This document shows positions 26,153 through 35,325 of a stretch of DNA of 64,000 bases, piece by piece. The notes under the pieces are model-generated. The model saw only the letters and a list, made by a program, of their open reading frames with translations, was not told the DNA's origin and searched no databases. The number at the start of each line of letters is the position of its first letter. The first letter of the stretch is position 1. Source of the stretch: Candidatus Woesearchaeota archaeon B3_Woes (lineage in GTDB: Archaea > Nanobdellota > Nanobdellia > Woesearchaeales > B3-WOES); contig NJBG01000001.1 of assembly GCA_005222965.1 (NCBI GenBank), forward strand, positions 18,323-82,322. The letters are read 5' to 3'. The position numbers and the translations under genes are program-made.

Positions 26153-27246
26153 GAGACGAAATAGAGTTAACACCCAAACTGAAAAAGGAGCTAAAAGAAA
26201 AGAAAGCTAGTGAAGCTAACATTAAAAAGGTTGCACAGGAATACAAAGAAGCGCTTATTTCTCCTGGAGAATCTGTTGGAATCATCTCTGCTGAATCAAT
26301 TGGAGAACCAGGTACACAGATGACATTAAACACTTTCCACTTTGCTGGTGTTGCAGAAATGAACGTTACAATGGGTTTGCCAAGAATAATAGAAATCCTT
26401 GATGGAAGAAAAACAATTGCTACACCAATGATGGAAATCTATCTTAATAAACCCCATAATAAAGGTAAAAATATTATGCAGATTGCAGCATCTATAAAAG
26501 AAACAATGCTTAATGAAGTTGCCTCAGAATTTTCCATTAATATTGTCGATTTCACAATAGAAATAAAATTAGATAGAGAAAAAATGAGGGAAATAGGCAT
26601 AAATATTACAACTGTCGCAAATGCTATCTCTAAATCTATTAAAAAAATAAAAGTTAAACAAAAAGAAGATAACATTGTTATAAAAATAAAAGAAAAAGAG
26701 GAAAATCTGAATGAAATTTATAAACTCAAAGAAAAACTAAAAACAGTTTTCATAAAAGGTATAAAAAACATCAAACAGGTTTTGCCAGTAAAAAGAAAAG
26801 AAGAATTCATAATTATAACAGCTGGATCAAATATCAAAGAGATCCTTGACTTAGATTTTGTTGACAAATCAAGAACAATAACAAATGATCTTTATGAAAC
26901 AGAAAAAGTACTAGGCATTGAAGCTACAAGACAATTAATAATATCAGAAGTCTATAAAGTTATTGAAAGCCAGGGTCTTAATGTTGATATAAGACATATT
27001 ATGCTTGTTGCAGATACAATGTGCAATAATGGAACAATAGAAGGAGTTACAAGATATGGTGTTGTGAGTAGAAAATCTTCTGTTTTAGCAAGGGCTTCTT
27101 TTGAAACACCCCTAAACCATATAATTGACTCATCCTTAGTTGGAGATATAGATCTATTAACTTCTGTAGTTGAAAACGTTATGCTTAATCAACCAGTTCC
27201 AGTAGGTACTGGATTGCCTGATTTGATAACAAAGGTGAAAAAATGA
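26149..27246 (+). CDS. rpoA2: RNA polymerase subunit A'' (Rpo1C)
   Basis: The C-terminal part of the largest subunit. It begins with [33 protein letters not shown] (trigger loop region), continues through a variable jaw, and ends with [26 protein letters not shown]. Length 365 is slightly below the usual 380-400. It overlaps both neighbours by 4 bases, so the genes are translationally coupled. Confidence 0.97.
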   Translation: MRDEIELTPKLKKELKEKKASEANIKKVAQEYKEALISPGESVGIISAESIGEPGTQMTLNTFHFAGVAEMNVTMGLPRIIEILDGRKTIATPMMEIYLNKPHNKGKNIMQIAASIKETMLNEVASEFSINIVDFTIEIKLDREKMREIGINITTVANAISKSIKKIKVKQKEDNIVIKIKEKEENLNEIYKLKEKLKTVFIKGIKNIKQVLPVKRKEEFIIITAGSNIKEILDLDFVDKSRTITNDLYETEKVLGIEATRQLIISEVYKVIESQGLNVDIRHIMLVADTMCNNGTIEGVTRYGVVSRKSSVLARASFETPLNHIIDSSLVGDIDLLTSVVENVMLNQPVPVGTGLPDLITKVKK

Positions 27247-27524
27247 GTCAAAAAGATATAACTGATATCAAAAAGAATTTAGCTGCAAAAAAACTAATTA
27301 AAGGTGCAAAAGAAAACATAAAAAACATTAAGCTTGGCAAGATTTCTAAAGTTTATATAAGCCAAAATTGCCCAGAAAATATACAAAATGATATAATAAA
27401 ATATACGAAAATAGCTAAAATTGATTCTATTATATTAAATGAATCAAGCGAAGAGTTGGGAGTTATATGCAAAAAACCTTTTTCTATCTCAATTTTAAGT
27501 TTTATAAAAGAGAATAAAAAATAA
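27243..27524 (+). CDS. rpl30e: Ribosomal protein eL30
   Basis: A 93-residue L7Ae/L30e-fold protein. [28 protein letters not shown] matches the family core; [17 protein letters not shown] is the C-terminal helix. It occupies the position directly after rpoA'' that is conserved in archaea. Its ATG overlaps the rpoA'' stop, and its stop shares a base with the nusA start. Confidence 0.93.
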   Translation: MSQKDITDIKKNLAAKKLIKGAKENIKNIKLGKISKVYISQNCPENIQNDIIKYTKIAKIDSIILNESSEELGVICKKPFSISILSFIKENKK

Positions 27525-27937
27525 TGACAAAAATAAAATATGATACTAATCTCATAAAACTTATTTCTTTATTTGAAACATTAACCAGAGCAAAGGTTAA
27601 AGATTGTATTGATAGTAATATCTTGATGTTCGTAGTTAAACAAGGAGAAATAGGTAAAGCGATTGGTAAAAAAGGCTCTAACATCAAAAGAATTGAGAAC
27701 GTATTAAAAAGAAAGATAAAAATTGTTGAATTTGATGATGATATTGAGATTTTTGTTAAAAATCTTATATCACCACTAAAAGTAGAAAACATAACAAAAG
27801 AAGATGACACAATCATAATAAGTGATGCAAATAACCAAACAAAAGGGAAACTAAAAGGAAGAGATTCTCAAAACATTAAAGAATATAAAAAGATAGTTTC
27901 TAGATATTTTGATATAGAAGATATTGTTGTTAAATAA
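27524..27937 (+). CDS. nusA: Archaeal NusA-like transcription factor
   Basis: 137 residues with two KH domains. The first has the GXXG loop in GKAIGKKGSNIKRIE (about residues 45-60); the second has a weaker KGRDSQNIKEYKKIV. Archaeal NusA lacks the bacterial polymerase-binding domain and probably binds nascent RNA. It closes the polymerase operon. In many archaea uS12, uS7 and EF-1A follow, but here the next gene is on the other strand. Confidence 0.92.
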   Translation: MTKIKYDTNLIKLISLFETLTRAKVKDCIDSNILMFVVKQGEIGKAIGKKGSNIKRIENVLKRKIKIVEFDDDIEIFVKNLISPLKVENITKEDDTIIISDANNQTKGKLKGRDSQNIKEYKKIVSRYFDIEDIVVK

Positions 27938-27939
27938 AA

Positions 27940-28839
27940 CTAATAATGAATTTCTGTTGGAAGGTGTTTTATTTTAGCTGCTATATTATGTAAAAAACTC
28001 AATATAACATAATCTGTGTTGTTGTGTTTCATCATTTTTATAAGTTTTCTAATAAAACTTTTTATTCCTCTATCAAAGTTTAATAATGATTCACTATCAA
28101 ATTTATTAAATAAACTATAAACCTCTTCAAAATATTGTGAAATTTCTTCAAATAATACTTTTGTTTTTTTATTAATATTAAGTTTATTTTTAATCATATA
28201 CCTACAAATATCTCTTAAATCATCAACAATCTCTTCAACACAATGGATAAGATAATAGATAGAATTTGTTTTGTTTTCGTCTTTTTTATATCCTTCTCTA
28301 TTCAAGAGTCTAAGTGAAAAATACGTCAATTTATTGTTTGTTCCTTCTAATGCTATAAGATTATTAAGTTTATTTATATCATTATTATTTAATGCATTTA
28401 TCATATCTTTCATTATTGATATTGTGGACCAGAAAATTCTTTTGATTATATTATCTAAATCATTATCAAGAGCACTAGCAATGCTTTTTATAATACAATA
28501 ATTTGGTTCTTGAGTTATAATTTCATAACCCATCAAGAATTGCACTTGATCTGATACTAAACTGAATATTCCAGGATCTTTATAATTTATTTTTATTTCT
28601 GTATATCCTTGAATGTATGGTGAAAACAACAACATTCTTCTAAATCCATCAGGGCTTTTAATTGTTAACTCTAATTTTTTTTCTTTTTTATTTAAAGATG
28701 GGGGACTTATTGTCAATCCTTTTTGAGATTCTACTACATCTAAAGCTTCTCCTTTTTTAATACCATGCTTAAGTGCCCATTTTCTAGGTAAAGATATTAG
28801 TTGTGTAGAATTTCCTATCTGTATAACCTTTCGTTGCAT
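27940..28839 (-). CDS. AbrB-PhoU fusion regulator
   Basis: Residues 1-45 form a SpoVT/AbrB-type DNA-binding motif (VIQIGNSTQLISLPRKWALKHGIKKGE). From about 90 to 299 two helical PhoU-like bundles follow. The fusion is common in archaea and is annotated as a phosphate-uptake regulator, but no pst genes lie nearby. Its stop is 3 bases from the convergent nusA stop. Confidence 0.85.
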   Translation of the reverse strand: MQRKVIQIGNSTQLISLPRKWALKHGIKKGEALDVVESQKGLTISPPSLNKKEKKLELTIKSPDGFRRMLLFSPYIQGYTEIKINYKDPGIFSLVSDQVQFLMGYEIITQEPNYCIIKSIASALDNDLDNIIKRIFWSTISIMKDMINALNNNDINKLNNLIALEGTNNKLTYFSLRLLNREGYKKDENKTNSIYYLIHCVEEIVDDLRDICRYMIKNKLNINKKTKVLFEEISQYFEEVYSLFNKFDSESLLNFDRGIKSFIRKLIKMMKHNNTDYVILSFLHNIAAKIKHLPTEIHY

Positions 28840-29020
28840 TAAACCACCTATTTCACCGAAGTATAAACTAATATATAAATGTTTTGAATTTATATAAATC
28901 TCATTTTTATATAATTTTTATAAAATTTAAGGCAAAATTATATATATTTTCTAAATATATATCTATATTATAAGATAGTGGGGGTTATGCAAAAATTTGT
29001 CAAAAATAAGGGGTGTTAAT

Positions 29021-29179
29021 ATGGCAATTAGAAGAATAAGGTCAGGTTGGGAGGAAGATATTGAAGAAGAGGGAACATTTTATTCAGAAAGCAAAAGAGA
29101 ATCGCTCGTGGAAAATGACGAGATAAGCCCTAGAGAAGAAGCATTTATGATGGGTTGGGAAAACGCTGAAGAAGAATAA
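29021..29179 (+). CDS. Small acidic protein, 52 aa
   Basis: It begins MAIRRIRSGWEEDIEEEG and ends AFMMGWENAEEE. There is a basic start, then a strongly acidic body. I choose the ATG at 29021, preceded by GGGGTG about 5 bases upstream, over a longer frame from 28997. It is the first of three tiny genes in a row before kae1. No family recognised. Confidence 0.6.
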   Translation: MAIRRIRSGWEEDIEEEGTFYSESKRESLVENDEISPREEAFMMGWENAEEE

Positions 29180-29180
29180 A

Positions 29181-29297
29181 ATGCTATATGAAGATAAATT
29201 TGGGAATCTTTTGATCCAGGATGACGTTGGATGTTTGTCTCAATGGGAAATTGAAGAAAAAGGCATACATAAATTAGATGATTATAAACAAGCTTAG
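29181..29297 (+). CDS. Small acidic protein, 38 aa (paralogue 1)
   Basis: It begins MLYEDKFGNLLIQDDV, starting one base after the stop of the 52-residue gene. The first eight residues are identical to those of the next gene, and the DNA match continues over about 25 bases, so the two arose by duplication. Acidic, no membrane segment. The shared start and tandem layout support coding. Confidence 0.6.
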   Translation: MLYEDKFGNLLIQDDVGCLSQWEIEEKGIHKLDDYKQA

Positions 29298-29306
29298 GAG
29301 GTGAAA

Positions 29307-29426
29307 ATGTTATATGAAGATAAATTTGGGGTTTTTTGGATTCAAGAAGAAGTTGATAAACTTCCAGCATTTAAAGTTAAAGAATTAGAATTAAGTCCAT
29401 CATACGACGAAGATCTTTTTGATTAA
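29307..29426 (+). CDS. Small acidic protein, 39 aa (paralogue 2)
   Basis: It begins MLYEDKFGVFWIQEEV and ends SPSYDEDLFD. A strong ribosome binding site, GGAGGTG, lies 4 bases before the ATG and overlaps the end of paralogue 1. It shares MLYEDKFG and the following W/L-I-Q-(D/E) pattern with paralogue 1. Function unknown; the acidic tail suggests a protein-binding or antitoxin-like peptide, with no direct evidence. Confidence 0.65.
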   Translation: MLYEDKFGVFWIQEEVDKLPAFKVKELELSPSYDEDLFD

Positions 29427-29468
29427 GATAACATAAAACTTATAAAACAATAACTTATACTACTTCTT

Positions 29469-30449
29469 ATGATATGTTTAGGTATAGAATCTACAGCTCA
29501 CACTTTTGGTGCAGGTATTATAAACAATAAAGGAGACATCTTAGCTAATGTTAAAGATAGCTATACTACTGAAAAAGGAGGGATTCATCCTACTTTTGCT
29601 AAAGAACACCATATAAAATGTGCTAACAAAGTTATTAAAGAAGCATTAAAACAAGCCAAACTAAAAGAATATGATATTGATTTAATCTCTTTTTCACAAG
29701 CACCTGGTTTACCACCTTGTCTAGTAGTAGGAATGGAAAAAGCAAAAGAATTAGCTAAAAAACTAGATTTGCCTCTTGTTGGAGTTAATCATTGTATAGC
29801 TCATTTAGAAATTGGAAAACTATTAACAAAAGCAAAAGATCCGGTTTTATTATATGCTTCTGGCGCAAACACACAAATCATTGCTTATGATGGTGGAAAA
29901 TATCGTATTTTTGGTGAAACACTAGATAATGGTGTTGGAAATTTCTTAGATGGTTTTGCAAGACACCTAGGAATTGGTTTTCCAGGAGGACCTAAAATAG
30001 CAGAACTAGCTTCAAAAGGAAAAAACTATATTGAAATACCCTATGTTGTAAAAGGAATGGATATCTCAGTAGGAGGAATTTTAACCAATCTTAAACAAAA
30101 ATATGATAGTAATAAATTCACAAAAGAAGATTTAGCATACTCCACTCAAGAAACAGTCTTTGCAATGTTGCTTGAAGTAACAGAACGTGCAATGGCTCAC
30201 TGCCAAAAAAAAGAATTATTGTTAGGGGGGGGGGTTGCATGCAATACAAGATTACAAGAAATGTCTGAAATCATGTGCAAAGAAAGAGGTGCAAAATTCT
30301 TTGTTCCACCAAGAAATGTTCTAGTAGATAACGGGCTTATGATAGCATGGCAGGGAATACTACAAAAAAAACAAGCAACAAAAGATTATTCCAGCTTAGA
30401 TATTAGACCAAAAGAAAGAACCAACGAAGTTATGGTTAAATGGTCGTGA
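29469..30449 (+). CDS. kae1: Kae1/TsaD, tRNA threonylcarbamoyladenosine synthase subunit
   Basis: ASKHA-fold protein of 326 residues: LGIESTAHTFG, the metal-binding HCIAH (about 113) with EHH before it, YASGANTQII and LLGGGVACNTRLQEM. It transfers threonylcarbamoyl to A37 of ANN-decoding tRNAs, such as the tRNA-Lys here, within the KEOPS complex. It is not fused to the Bud32 kinase. A run of ten G (30225-30234) encodes the conserved GGG and is extraordinary in such an A/T-rich sequence. Confidence 0.96.
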   Translation: MICLGIESTAHTFGAGIINNKGDILANVKDSYTTEKGGIHPTFAKEHHIKCANKVIKEALKQAKLKEYDIDLISFSQAPGLPPCLVVGMEKAKELAKKLDLPLVGVNHCIAHLEIGKLLTKAKDPVLLYASGANTQIIAYDGGKYRIFGETLDNGVGNFLDGFARHLGIGFPGGPKIAELASKGKNYIEIPYVVKGMDISVGGILTNLKQKYDSNKFTKEDLAYSTQETVFAMLLEVTERAMAHCQKKELLLGGGVACNTRLQEMSEIMCKERGAKFFVPPRNVLVDNGLMIAWQGILQKKQATKDYSSLDIRPKERTNEVMVKWS

Positions 30450-30507
30450 TTATTTGATTTCCGACATATTTAAATATGAGTTATAGGATTATTAATATGG
30501 GGGTAAA

Positions 30508-31167
30508 ATGAGTCAAGAAATAGAATCTAAAGATATTATTGTCACTTATGATACTCTATTTGAAATTCTAAGAAACGAAAAAACAAAAGAAGATTTACAA
30601 AAACTTCATGATACTTTTTTTCATGATGCAACTAACTATCTTAATGAAAAACAGAACATTCTAAATGATAACAAAGATCAAAAAGGTCTTTTTGAATCTG
30701 ATGAAAAAGAAAAAACACTTCATCAAATAGGGAACATAAAGAAAATATTAACAGATATATATGAAAGAAGAGAGAAAAAGATAATAAATATGGCTGTAAA
30801 TAAATCAAGATATTCTTCAAATATAATAGATAATTCTGCTCTGCTTGATGAAGAAAAATTGTTTTATGAAATGATAATAAGCCTATTAGACAGCCAAAGA
30901 GATAAGATTCTTGATAAATTACTAAAAGGACAACACTTTACAAAACCAGAACAAACAGAAACAAAAGAGGAGTTTAAACCAGCAGATGAAATTCCTAAAG
31001 AAGAATCTACCAAACTTGTAAGATTTCTAACAGCAGTACCTCAGTTCATGGGAGAGGATATGCTTGAATACGGTCCTTATGAAGAAGAGGATGTTTCTAA
31101 ACTACCTATAGAAATAGCAGATGTTTTAATAAAAAAAGAAAGAGCTGAAGAAATAAAAGAAAACTAA
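30508..31167 (+). CDS. GINS complex subunit GINS51
   Basis: The A-domain comes first ([22 protein letters not shown], then [10 protein letters not shown]). The small B-domain follows at the C-terminus ([32 protein letters not shown], then [13 protein letters not shown]). This A-B order marks GINS51 (Sld5/Psf1 type), part of the MCM-Cdc45/RecJ replicative helicase. The linker (about 140-160) is Glu/Lys-rich. A GGGGG ribosome binding site precedes the ATG. It converges on enolase with a 4-base overlap. Confidence 0.88.
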   Translation: MSQEIESKDIIVTYDTLFEILRNEKTKEDLQKLHDTFFHDATNYLNEKQNILNDNKDQKGLFESDEKEKTLHQIGNIKKILTDIYERREKKIINMAVNKSRYSSNIIDNSALLDEEKLFYEMIISLLDSQRDKILDKLLKGQHFTKPEQTETKEEFKPADEIPKEESTKLVRFLTAVPQFMGEDMLEYGPYEEEDVSKLPIEIADVLIKKERAEEIKEN

Positions 31168-32471
31168 GGTTCTCTAAAGTGTTCTCCTGCATAACTGCAT
31201 CTATCACCTAATTCTTCTTCAATTCTTAATAATTGATTATACTTTGCCAATCTTTCAGATCTACAAGGGGCTCCTGATTTTATCTGACCAGCCCTTAATC
31301 CAACTGCCAGATCAGCTATAAAAGAATCCTCTGTTTCACCACTCCTATGACTTACCATAACCCCCCATCCTGCTTCTTTTGCTTCTCTGCAAGCATCAAT
31401 TGCTTCACTAATAGTTCCTATTTGATTTACTTTTAACAATAAAGCATTGCACGCATTCTGCTCAATCGCTTTTGCTATTCTTTTAGGATTTGTAACCAAT
31501 AAATCATCTCCAACAATCTGTATTTGATCACCAAATTCAGCAGTAAACTTAACATAAGACTCCCAATCATCCTGATCAAAAGGGTCTTCTATTGATATAA
31601 CAGAAAAATCTTTGATAAATTTTGCATACATTTCACTTAATTCTTCTGACGTTATTTTATTTTCCTGGATAGGATCCTTAAAATTTAAATCATACAATCC
31701 TTCATCATAAAACTCAGAAGCTGCACAATCCATGCTTATCTTAATATCAATTTCCTCTAAAAGTTCTGCTTTCTTAATAGCATCTTTTAAAATACTCAAC
31801 GCTTCACTACCTTTAACAATATTTGGCATAAATCCACCTTCATCTCCAACACCAGTAGCTGCTTTTCCATATTTATTAGAAATAATTTCTTTTAGAATAT
31901 GATAAACCTTAGAACCAATACGCAGTGCTTCTTTAAAAGAAGTTACTTTTGTTGGCATAAACATAAATTCCTGTAAAGCCAATTGATTATCCGCATGCTT
32001 GCCTCCATTAATAACATTAAAGCTTGGCACCGGCATTATATAATGATCAGTTGGCTCTCCAGCAAGTTCAGCAATATGTTGATATAAAGGAACTTTCTTA
32101 GCAGCTGCTCCTGCTCTACAAACAGCCATTGAAACAGCTAACATAGCATTTGCGCCTAAATTAGTTTTATTTTCTGTTCCATCCAAAGAAATCAAACTAT
32201 CATCAATCTCTTTTTGTTGTGTACAATCCATATTTACAATATTTTCTACTATCTGTAAATTAACATGATTAACAGCTGTTAAAACACCTTTTCCAGAATA
32301 CCTTGAATTATTATTGTCTCTTAATTCTAATGCTTCATATACACCAGTAGAAGTACCAGAAGGAACAGCAGCCCTAAAAACTCCATCTTTGGTAAAAACA
32401 TCAACCTCTACAGTAGGATTCCCTCTGGAATCTAGTATTTCTCTAGCTTTGACAGACTCTATTTTAGACAT
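31164..32471 (-). CDS. eno: Enolase
   Basis: Full-length (435 aa), with [17 protein letters not shown] at the N-terminus, [32 protein letters not shown] (catalytic Lys) and [20 protein letters not shown]. It interconverts 2-phosphoglycerate and phosphoenolpyruvate with Mg2+, the step after GpmI. The promoter is the A/T-rich stretch just before the ATG. Confidence 0.98.
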   Translation of the reverse strand: MSKIESVKAREILDSRGNPTVEVDVFTKDGVFRAAVPSGTSTGVYEALELRDNNNSRYSGKGVLTAVNHVNLQIVENIVNMDCTQQKEIDDSLISLDGTENKTNLGANAMLAVSMAVCRAGAAAKKVPLYQHIAELAGEPTDHYIMPVPSFNVINGGKHADNQLALQEFMFMPTKVTSFKEALRIGSKVYHILKEIISNKYGKAATGVGDEGGFMPNIVKGSEALSILKDAIKKAELLEEIDIKISMDCAASEFYDEGLYDLNFKDPIQENKITSEELSEMYAKFIKDFSVISIEDPFDQDDWESYVKFTAEFGDQIQIVGDDLLVTNPKRIAKAIEQNACNALLLKVNQIGTISEAIDACREAKEAGWGVMVSHRSGETEDSFIADLAVGLRAGQIKSGAPCRSERLAKYNQLLRIEEELGDRCSYAGEHFREP

Positions 32472-32562
32472 ATTAATAATCTAAGAATTAAGATATATAA
32501 ACATTACTAAATTATGTGCTTTGATAGGTACAAAAGAAAATAAAATTTCTTTTATATTAATT

Positions 32563-33024
32563 TTAAAACCCTAATCTACTCATAAACAAATTAAATCTAA
32601 ATGCTTCTATATAAAATTTAATATAATCACCATAAAATAACCAAATTAAAAAAATTATAATACAAATTATTATAAATGTAATAACTACGTTTCCACCAGA
32701 ATCATGATAATGATGAACTTCTCTAATATTTTGATTATGTTTATTAGTCGTCTCCTCATTTACATTATGAGATTTGTTAAAGATTATTTCTTTAATTTTC
32801 TTTATATTATCATTATTAGGATGTAATATTAAAGCAGCTCCAATAACTTCTTTTGCTCTATTATGCCTTCCTAATGCGAAAAGACTATTTGCTTTATTAC
32901 ATAGAACTGTCGCATCAATTGCATTTAGTTTTAATGATTCTTCAAAACATTCAAGAGCTTTTTTATAATCTCCTTCGCTATAATATTTTGATCCTTCAAT
33001 ATTTAATTCATGTGCAGTGACCAT
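32563..33024 (-). CDS. TPR protein with C-terminal membrane helix
   Basis: Residues 1-75 hold two TPR units (AHELNIEGSKYYSEGDYKKA, then LNAIDATVLCNKANSLFALG). A polar linker follows, then a strong hydrophobic helix (about 112-132, VVITFIIICIIIFLIWLFY). It is probably a tail-anchored membrane scaffold with the TPR part in the cytoplasm. The partner is unknown. Confidence 0.75.
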   Translation of the reverse strand: MVTAHELNIEGSKYYSEGDYKKALECFEESLKLNAIDATVLCNKANSLFALGRHNRAKEVIGAALILHPNNDNIKKIKEIIFNKSHNVNEETTNKHNQNIREVHHYHDSGGNVVITFIIICIIIFLIWLFYGDYIKFYIEAFRFNLFMSRLGF

Positions 33025-33125
33025 TCTATCTTTGATTTTTTATTATCTTCTCTACCCCTATTATCAATATAAGAACTAAACTATAAAAATATTACTAAAA
33101 AAGAACGCTCTAATTTATTACTAAA

Positions 33126-33923
33126 TTATCCAATATAATTAACAGGATCCCTGCTAATTTTTCCACCTAATTTCTTCAAAGCAGATTTTTGAGAAAGTTC
33201 TCCTAACTGCTCTGATCTTATCAAATCATCTTTTTCAATTAACTCAATCTCTTTATTTAAATCTTTTAGATCAATTCCAATTGAATACTTTTTATTCATA
33301 ATATTAATTATCTCTTTTGCACCTTTTATTCCAATATGAATAGGATGAGCAGAGGTTTCTGCTAATAACGAAACAGAATTTATCTTTCTTTTTTTAGCTA
33401 ATCCGACCAATAAACCAGAAACACCAATTATTGGTCCAACAACACCAAAAAGCTTTTCATTTATCTTAAATCCATTCTTAAAATTCTTTACAGCAGATTT
33501 AGTATTACCTGTACAATACACTTTAGGTTTTTTTGGTTCATCCTGTAACCCAATTCCACCCAAAGTTACAATCTCTTTACATCCAAAATCTTTGGCAATA
33601 TCGAGTATTTTTTCGCAAAATTCATAACAACTTTGCTCATCTGTTGGCTGTACATCTCCTCCTAATATTAATAAATCCCTTTTCTTTGATTGTTTATAAT
33701 ATATTGATATTAAAGGCAGCTCAACTAAATTATTTTCAGTTACAAAAACAGAATGTGGAAAACTATGCGAGGTAATGTCATAGAGTTTTTTTGCTTTTAT
33801 TTCATCTGTAATAAAATCTGTTACAATCTTCCCAACATTACCTATACCAGGCAATCCTTCTATAAGAACTGGATTTTTTAATTTTGGTTTTTTTCCAATC
33901 AAAGTTATATCAAATTTGCTCAT
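33126..33923 (-). CDS. PAC2-family proteasome assembly chaperone-like protein
   Basis: IEGLPGIGNVGKIVTDFITDE at the N-terminus and GPIIGVSGLLVGLAKKR in the middle are PAC2 family motifs. In eukaryotes PAC2 helps assemble the proteasome alpha ring; archaeal members are often encoded next to Nop10 and aIF2alpha. Its ATG overlaps the nop10 stop (ATGA). Length 265 is normal. Confidence 0.88.
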   Translation of the reverse strand: MSKFDITLIGKKPKLKNPVLIEGLPGIGNVGKIVTDFITDEIKAKKLYDITSHSFPHSVFVTENNLVELPLISIYYKQSKKRDLLILGGDVQPTDEQSCYEFCEKILDIAKDFGCKEIVTLGGIGLQDEPKKPKVYCTGNTKSAVKNFKNGFKINEKLFGVVGPIIGVSGLLVGLAKKRKINSVSLLAETSAHPIHIGIKGAKEIINIMNKKYSIGIDLKDLNKEIELIEKDDLIRSEQLGELSQKSALKKLGGKISRDPVNYIG

Positions 33924-34093
33924 AATAATCCCTTTTTGATGAATTCTTCTTTTTTAGCCTTTCTTCTGTAATCCCCATATTTATCTTCAGGACTATATTT
34001 TGGTGGTTTAGCCATAAAAGCATTTCCACCACACCCACAATTTTCATTCATAGTATAATGTCCACACTCAGAACATTTTAAAATGTGTTTCAT
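33920..34093 (-). CDS. nop10: Nop10, H/ACA RNP subunit
   Basis: 57 residues with CSECGHYTMNENCGCGG (zinc-binding) followed by the diagnostic KPPKYSPEDKYGDYRRKAKKEE. It supports Cbf5 in RNA-guided pseudouridylation. It precedes PAC2 with a 4-base overlap. TTTATAAA at 34116-34123, 29-30 bases before the ATG, predicts a leaderless transcript, so the pair has its own promoter instead of depending on aIF2alpha. Confidence 0.95.
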   Translation of the reverse strand: MKHILKCSECGHYTMNENCGCGGNAFMAKPPKYSPEDKYGDYRRKAKKEEFIKKGLL

Positions 34094-34137
34094 TAGTCAG
34101 AAGAATACAACCTTATTTATAAAATTTGTTATTAAAA

Positions 34138-34346
34138 TTATTTCTCAATTCTCTTATCTTTATTTGAGTTCTAAAACTTTCTTCTATTTAGTTCTTGATT
34201 TTCTTTAATTAACTCCTGTATATCCATCTATATGGCATAATTGACGTCATCTCCGCTTAAACTTGTAGTAGTTCCTCTATTAGTATATTTGTTGAAGTTA
34301 TTATAAAAATCATCTGCTATAACATTATTTTGATTTTATCTTCCAT
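34138..34346 (-). pseudogene. Possible remnant of a decayed gene
   Basis: The 340-base gap between the HEPN/MNT island and nop10 has no intact gene. On the minus strand, one frame reads about 65 codons of ordinary protein-like sequence (VIADDFYNNFNKYTNRG, then MDIQELIKENQELNRRKF, then NSNKDKRIEK). It is broken by two TAG codons, and its likely start (ATG at 34346) is in another frame. This looks like the tail of a decaying gene. TAG is a normal stop in neighbours (for example 29295-29297), so readthrough is not favoured. Confidence 0.3.
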
Positions 34347-34409
34347 TTAACACCACTCACTCCTGCCCATATCACAAAGAGTTAATTTTAAAGCAACATT
34401 CTCTTATTT

Positions 34410-34424
34410 AAACCTTTTGTTGAG
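34410..34424 (+). repeat. 15-bp direct repeat, left copy
   Basis: AAACCTTTTGTTGAG occurs here, 8 bases past the MNT stop codon, and again at 35520-35534. The two copies enclose the HEPN/MNT pair and its promoter and nothing else. Confidence 0.75.
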
Positions 34425-34432
34425 GCATTTTT

Positions 34433-35056
34433 TCACATTTTACATACTGTTTCTTTTAAATTATATTTCACATCAAAATTATTAAATATTTGGATCATAT
34501 CATCATTAAAACTTGCTTTAACCATTAATACATTTCTTCCAAGAACATATATATTTTTTTTGTCAATAATTCCTTTATATTCTACTAAAACATCTTTTCC
34601 TTTTTTCTTATATTTGACTTTTTTCCCGTGCAATAGTTTAGAAAATAATGTCCTTTTTTTTGATTTATAAGCATTATATTCATAAATATAATAAGGCTTT
34701 AATCCTAATGCATCCAAATTAAACAAGATTCTGGTATAATTATCGACAATGATTTTTCCTTCTAATAAAAGTTTTTGAAGTAATGTATGATCCTCTACTG
34801 TTGTTTTTCTGCCTTGAAATTCAGGATGAATCTTAACACCATATTTAATTCCTATTCTTTCCAATTCATCTTCCAATTTTTTTGTAAATGTTTTTTGAGG
34901 CTTTATCTGATCAACAACAATAAATAAATCCAAATCAGAATGCCTTAAAGAATAATCTCCTCTGGCAACAGAGCCATATAATATAATTTTTAGAATTTTA
35001 TCATGATGCAAATATTTTTGCCTGACATCATTAATGGCTTTTTCAAACTTGTTCAT
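34433..35056 (-). CDS. MNT-type nucleotidyltransferase (HEPN partner)
   Basis: The N-terminal Pol-beta fold has YGSVARGDYSLRHSDLDLFIVV (GSxARG then Asp-x-Asp) and a third acidic position in VKIHPEF. This is the MNT signature, in which the enzyme AMPylates and silences a HEPN RNase. The C-terminal 100 residues (from about 105) are Lys/Tyr-rich and not recognised. It overlaps the upstream HEPN-like gene by 4 bases. Both lie in an island with direct repeats at its ends. Confidence 0.85.
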   Translation of the reverse strand: MNKFEKAINDVRQKYLHHDKILKIILYGSVARGDYSLRHSDLDLFIVVDQIKPQKTFTKKLEDELERIGIKYGVKIHPEFQGRKTTVEDHTLLQKLLLEGKIIVDNYTRILFNLDALGLKPYYIYEYNAYKSKKRTLFSKLLHGKKVKYKKKGKDVLVEYKGIIDKKNIYVLGRNVLMVKASFNDDMIQIFNNFDVKYNLKETVCKM

Positions 35057-35325
35057 TTGAGTTCATCATTAGCTATTTCTGCAAAGCTTTTAATCACTTT
35101 ATATTTTTCACCATTAACAGCCCTATAAGTTACCATTCCTCTTGTTTCCTGCATTTTTTTGTATTCAAAAAACATTTCAGAATTTTTAAATTCCTTAATA
35201 TTGGTGTAAATATTGCTTGTTCTATTCTCATGATCGCCTGAATGCAAAGGGTTCTTCATCTTTGCAAACACATACTCAACTGCGTTTATTGAGGCATAAA
35301 AGTAATTTTGTGCAGCAACAGTCAT
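35053..35325 (-). CDS. HEPN-like protein, frame interrupted upstream
   Basis: The helical protein AAQNYFYASINAVEYVFAK followed by LHSGDHENR resembles HEPN partners of MNT enzymes, although the RX4-6H motif is not obvious. The frame stays open upstream of this ATG without a start (KHRQELKNEADKDKRLAL). A second frame beginning with ATG at 35432 (MKAEQHKTASEKHYEIAV) would join it if the A-run at 35377-35379 had one more A. The real gene is therefore probably 35053-35432 with a one-base frameshift, real or from sequencing. Confidence 0.65.
   Translation of the reverse strand: MTVAAQNYFYASINAVEYVFAKMKNPLHSGDHENRTSNIYTNIKEFKNSEMFFEYKKMQETRGMVTYRAVNGEKYKVIKSFAEIANDELK

Noticed and set aside
28987..29019. 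10-codon leader peptide before the 52-residue gene
   Set aside because: Too short to judge. A G-rich stretch precedes it but no attenuator-like pairing is visible, so it is mentioned only as context.
34138..34346. In-frame TAG codons as pyrrolysine or readthrough
   Set aside because: TAG ends ordinary genes in this window (29295-29297, 41607-41609, 49013-49015), and the frame lacks a start. Decay is simpler.
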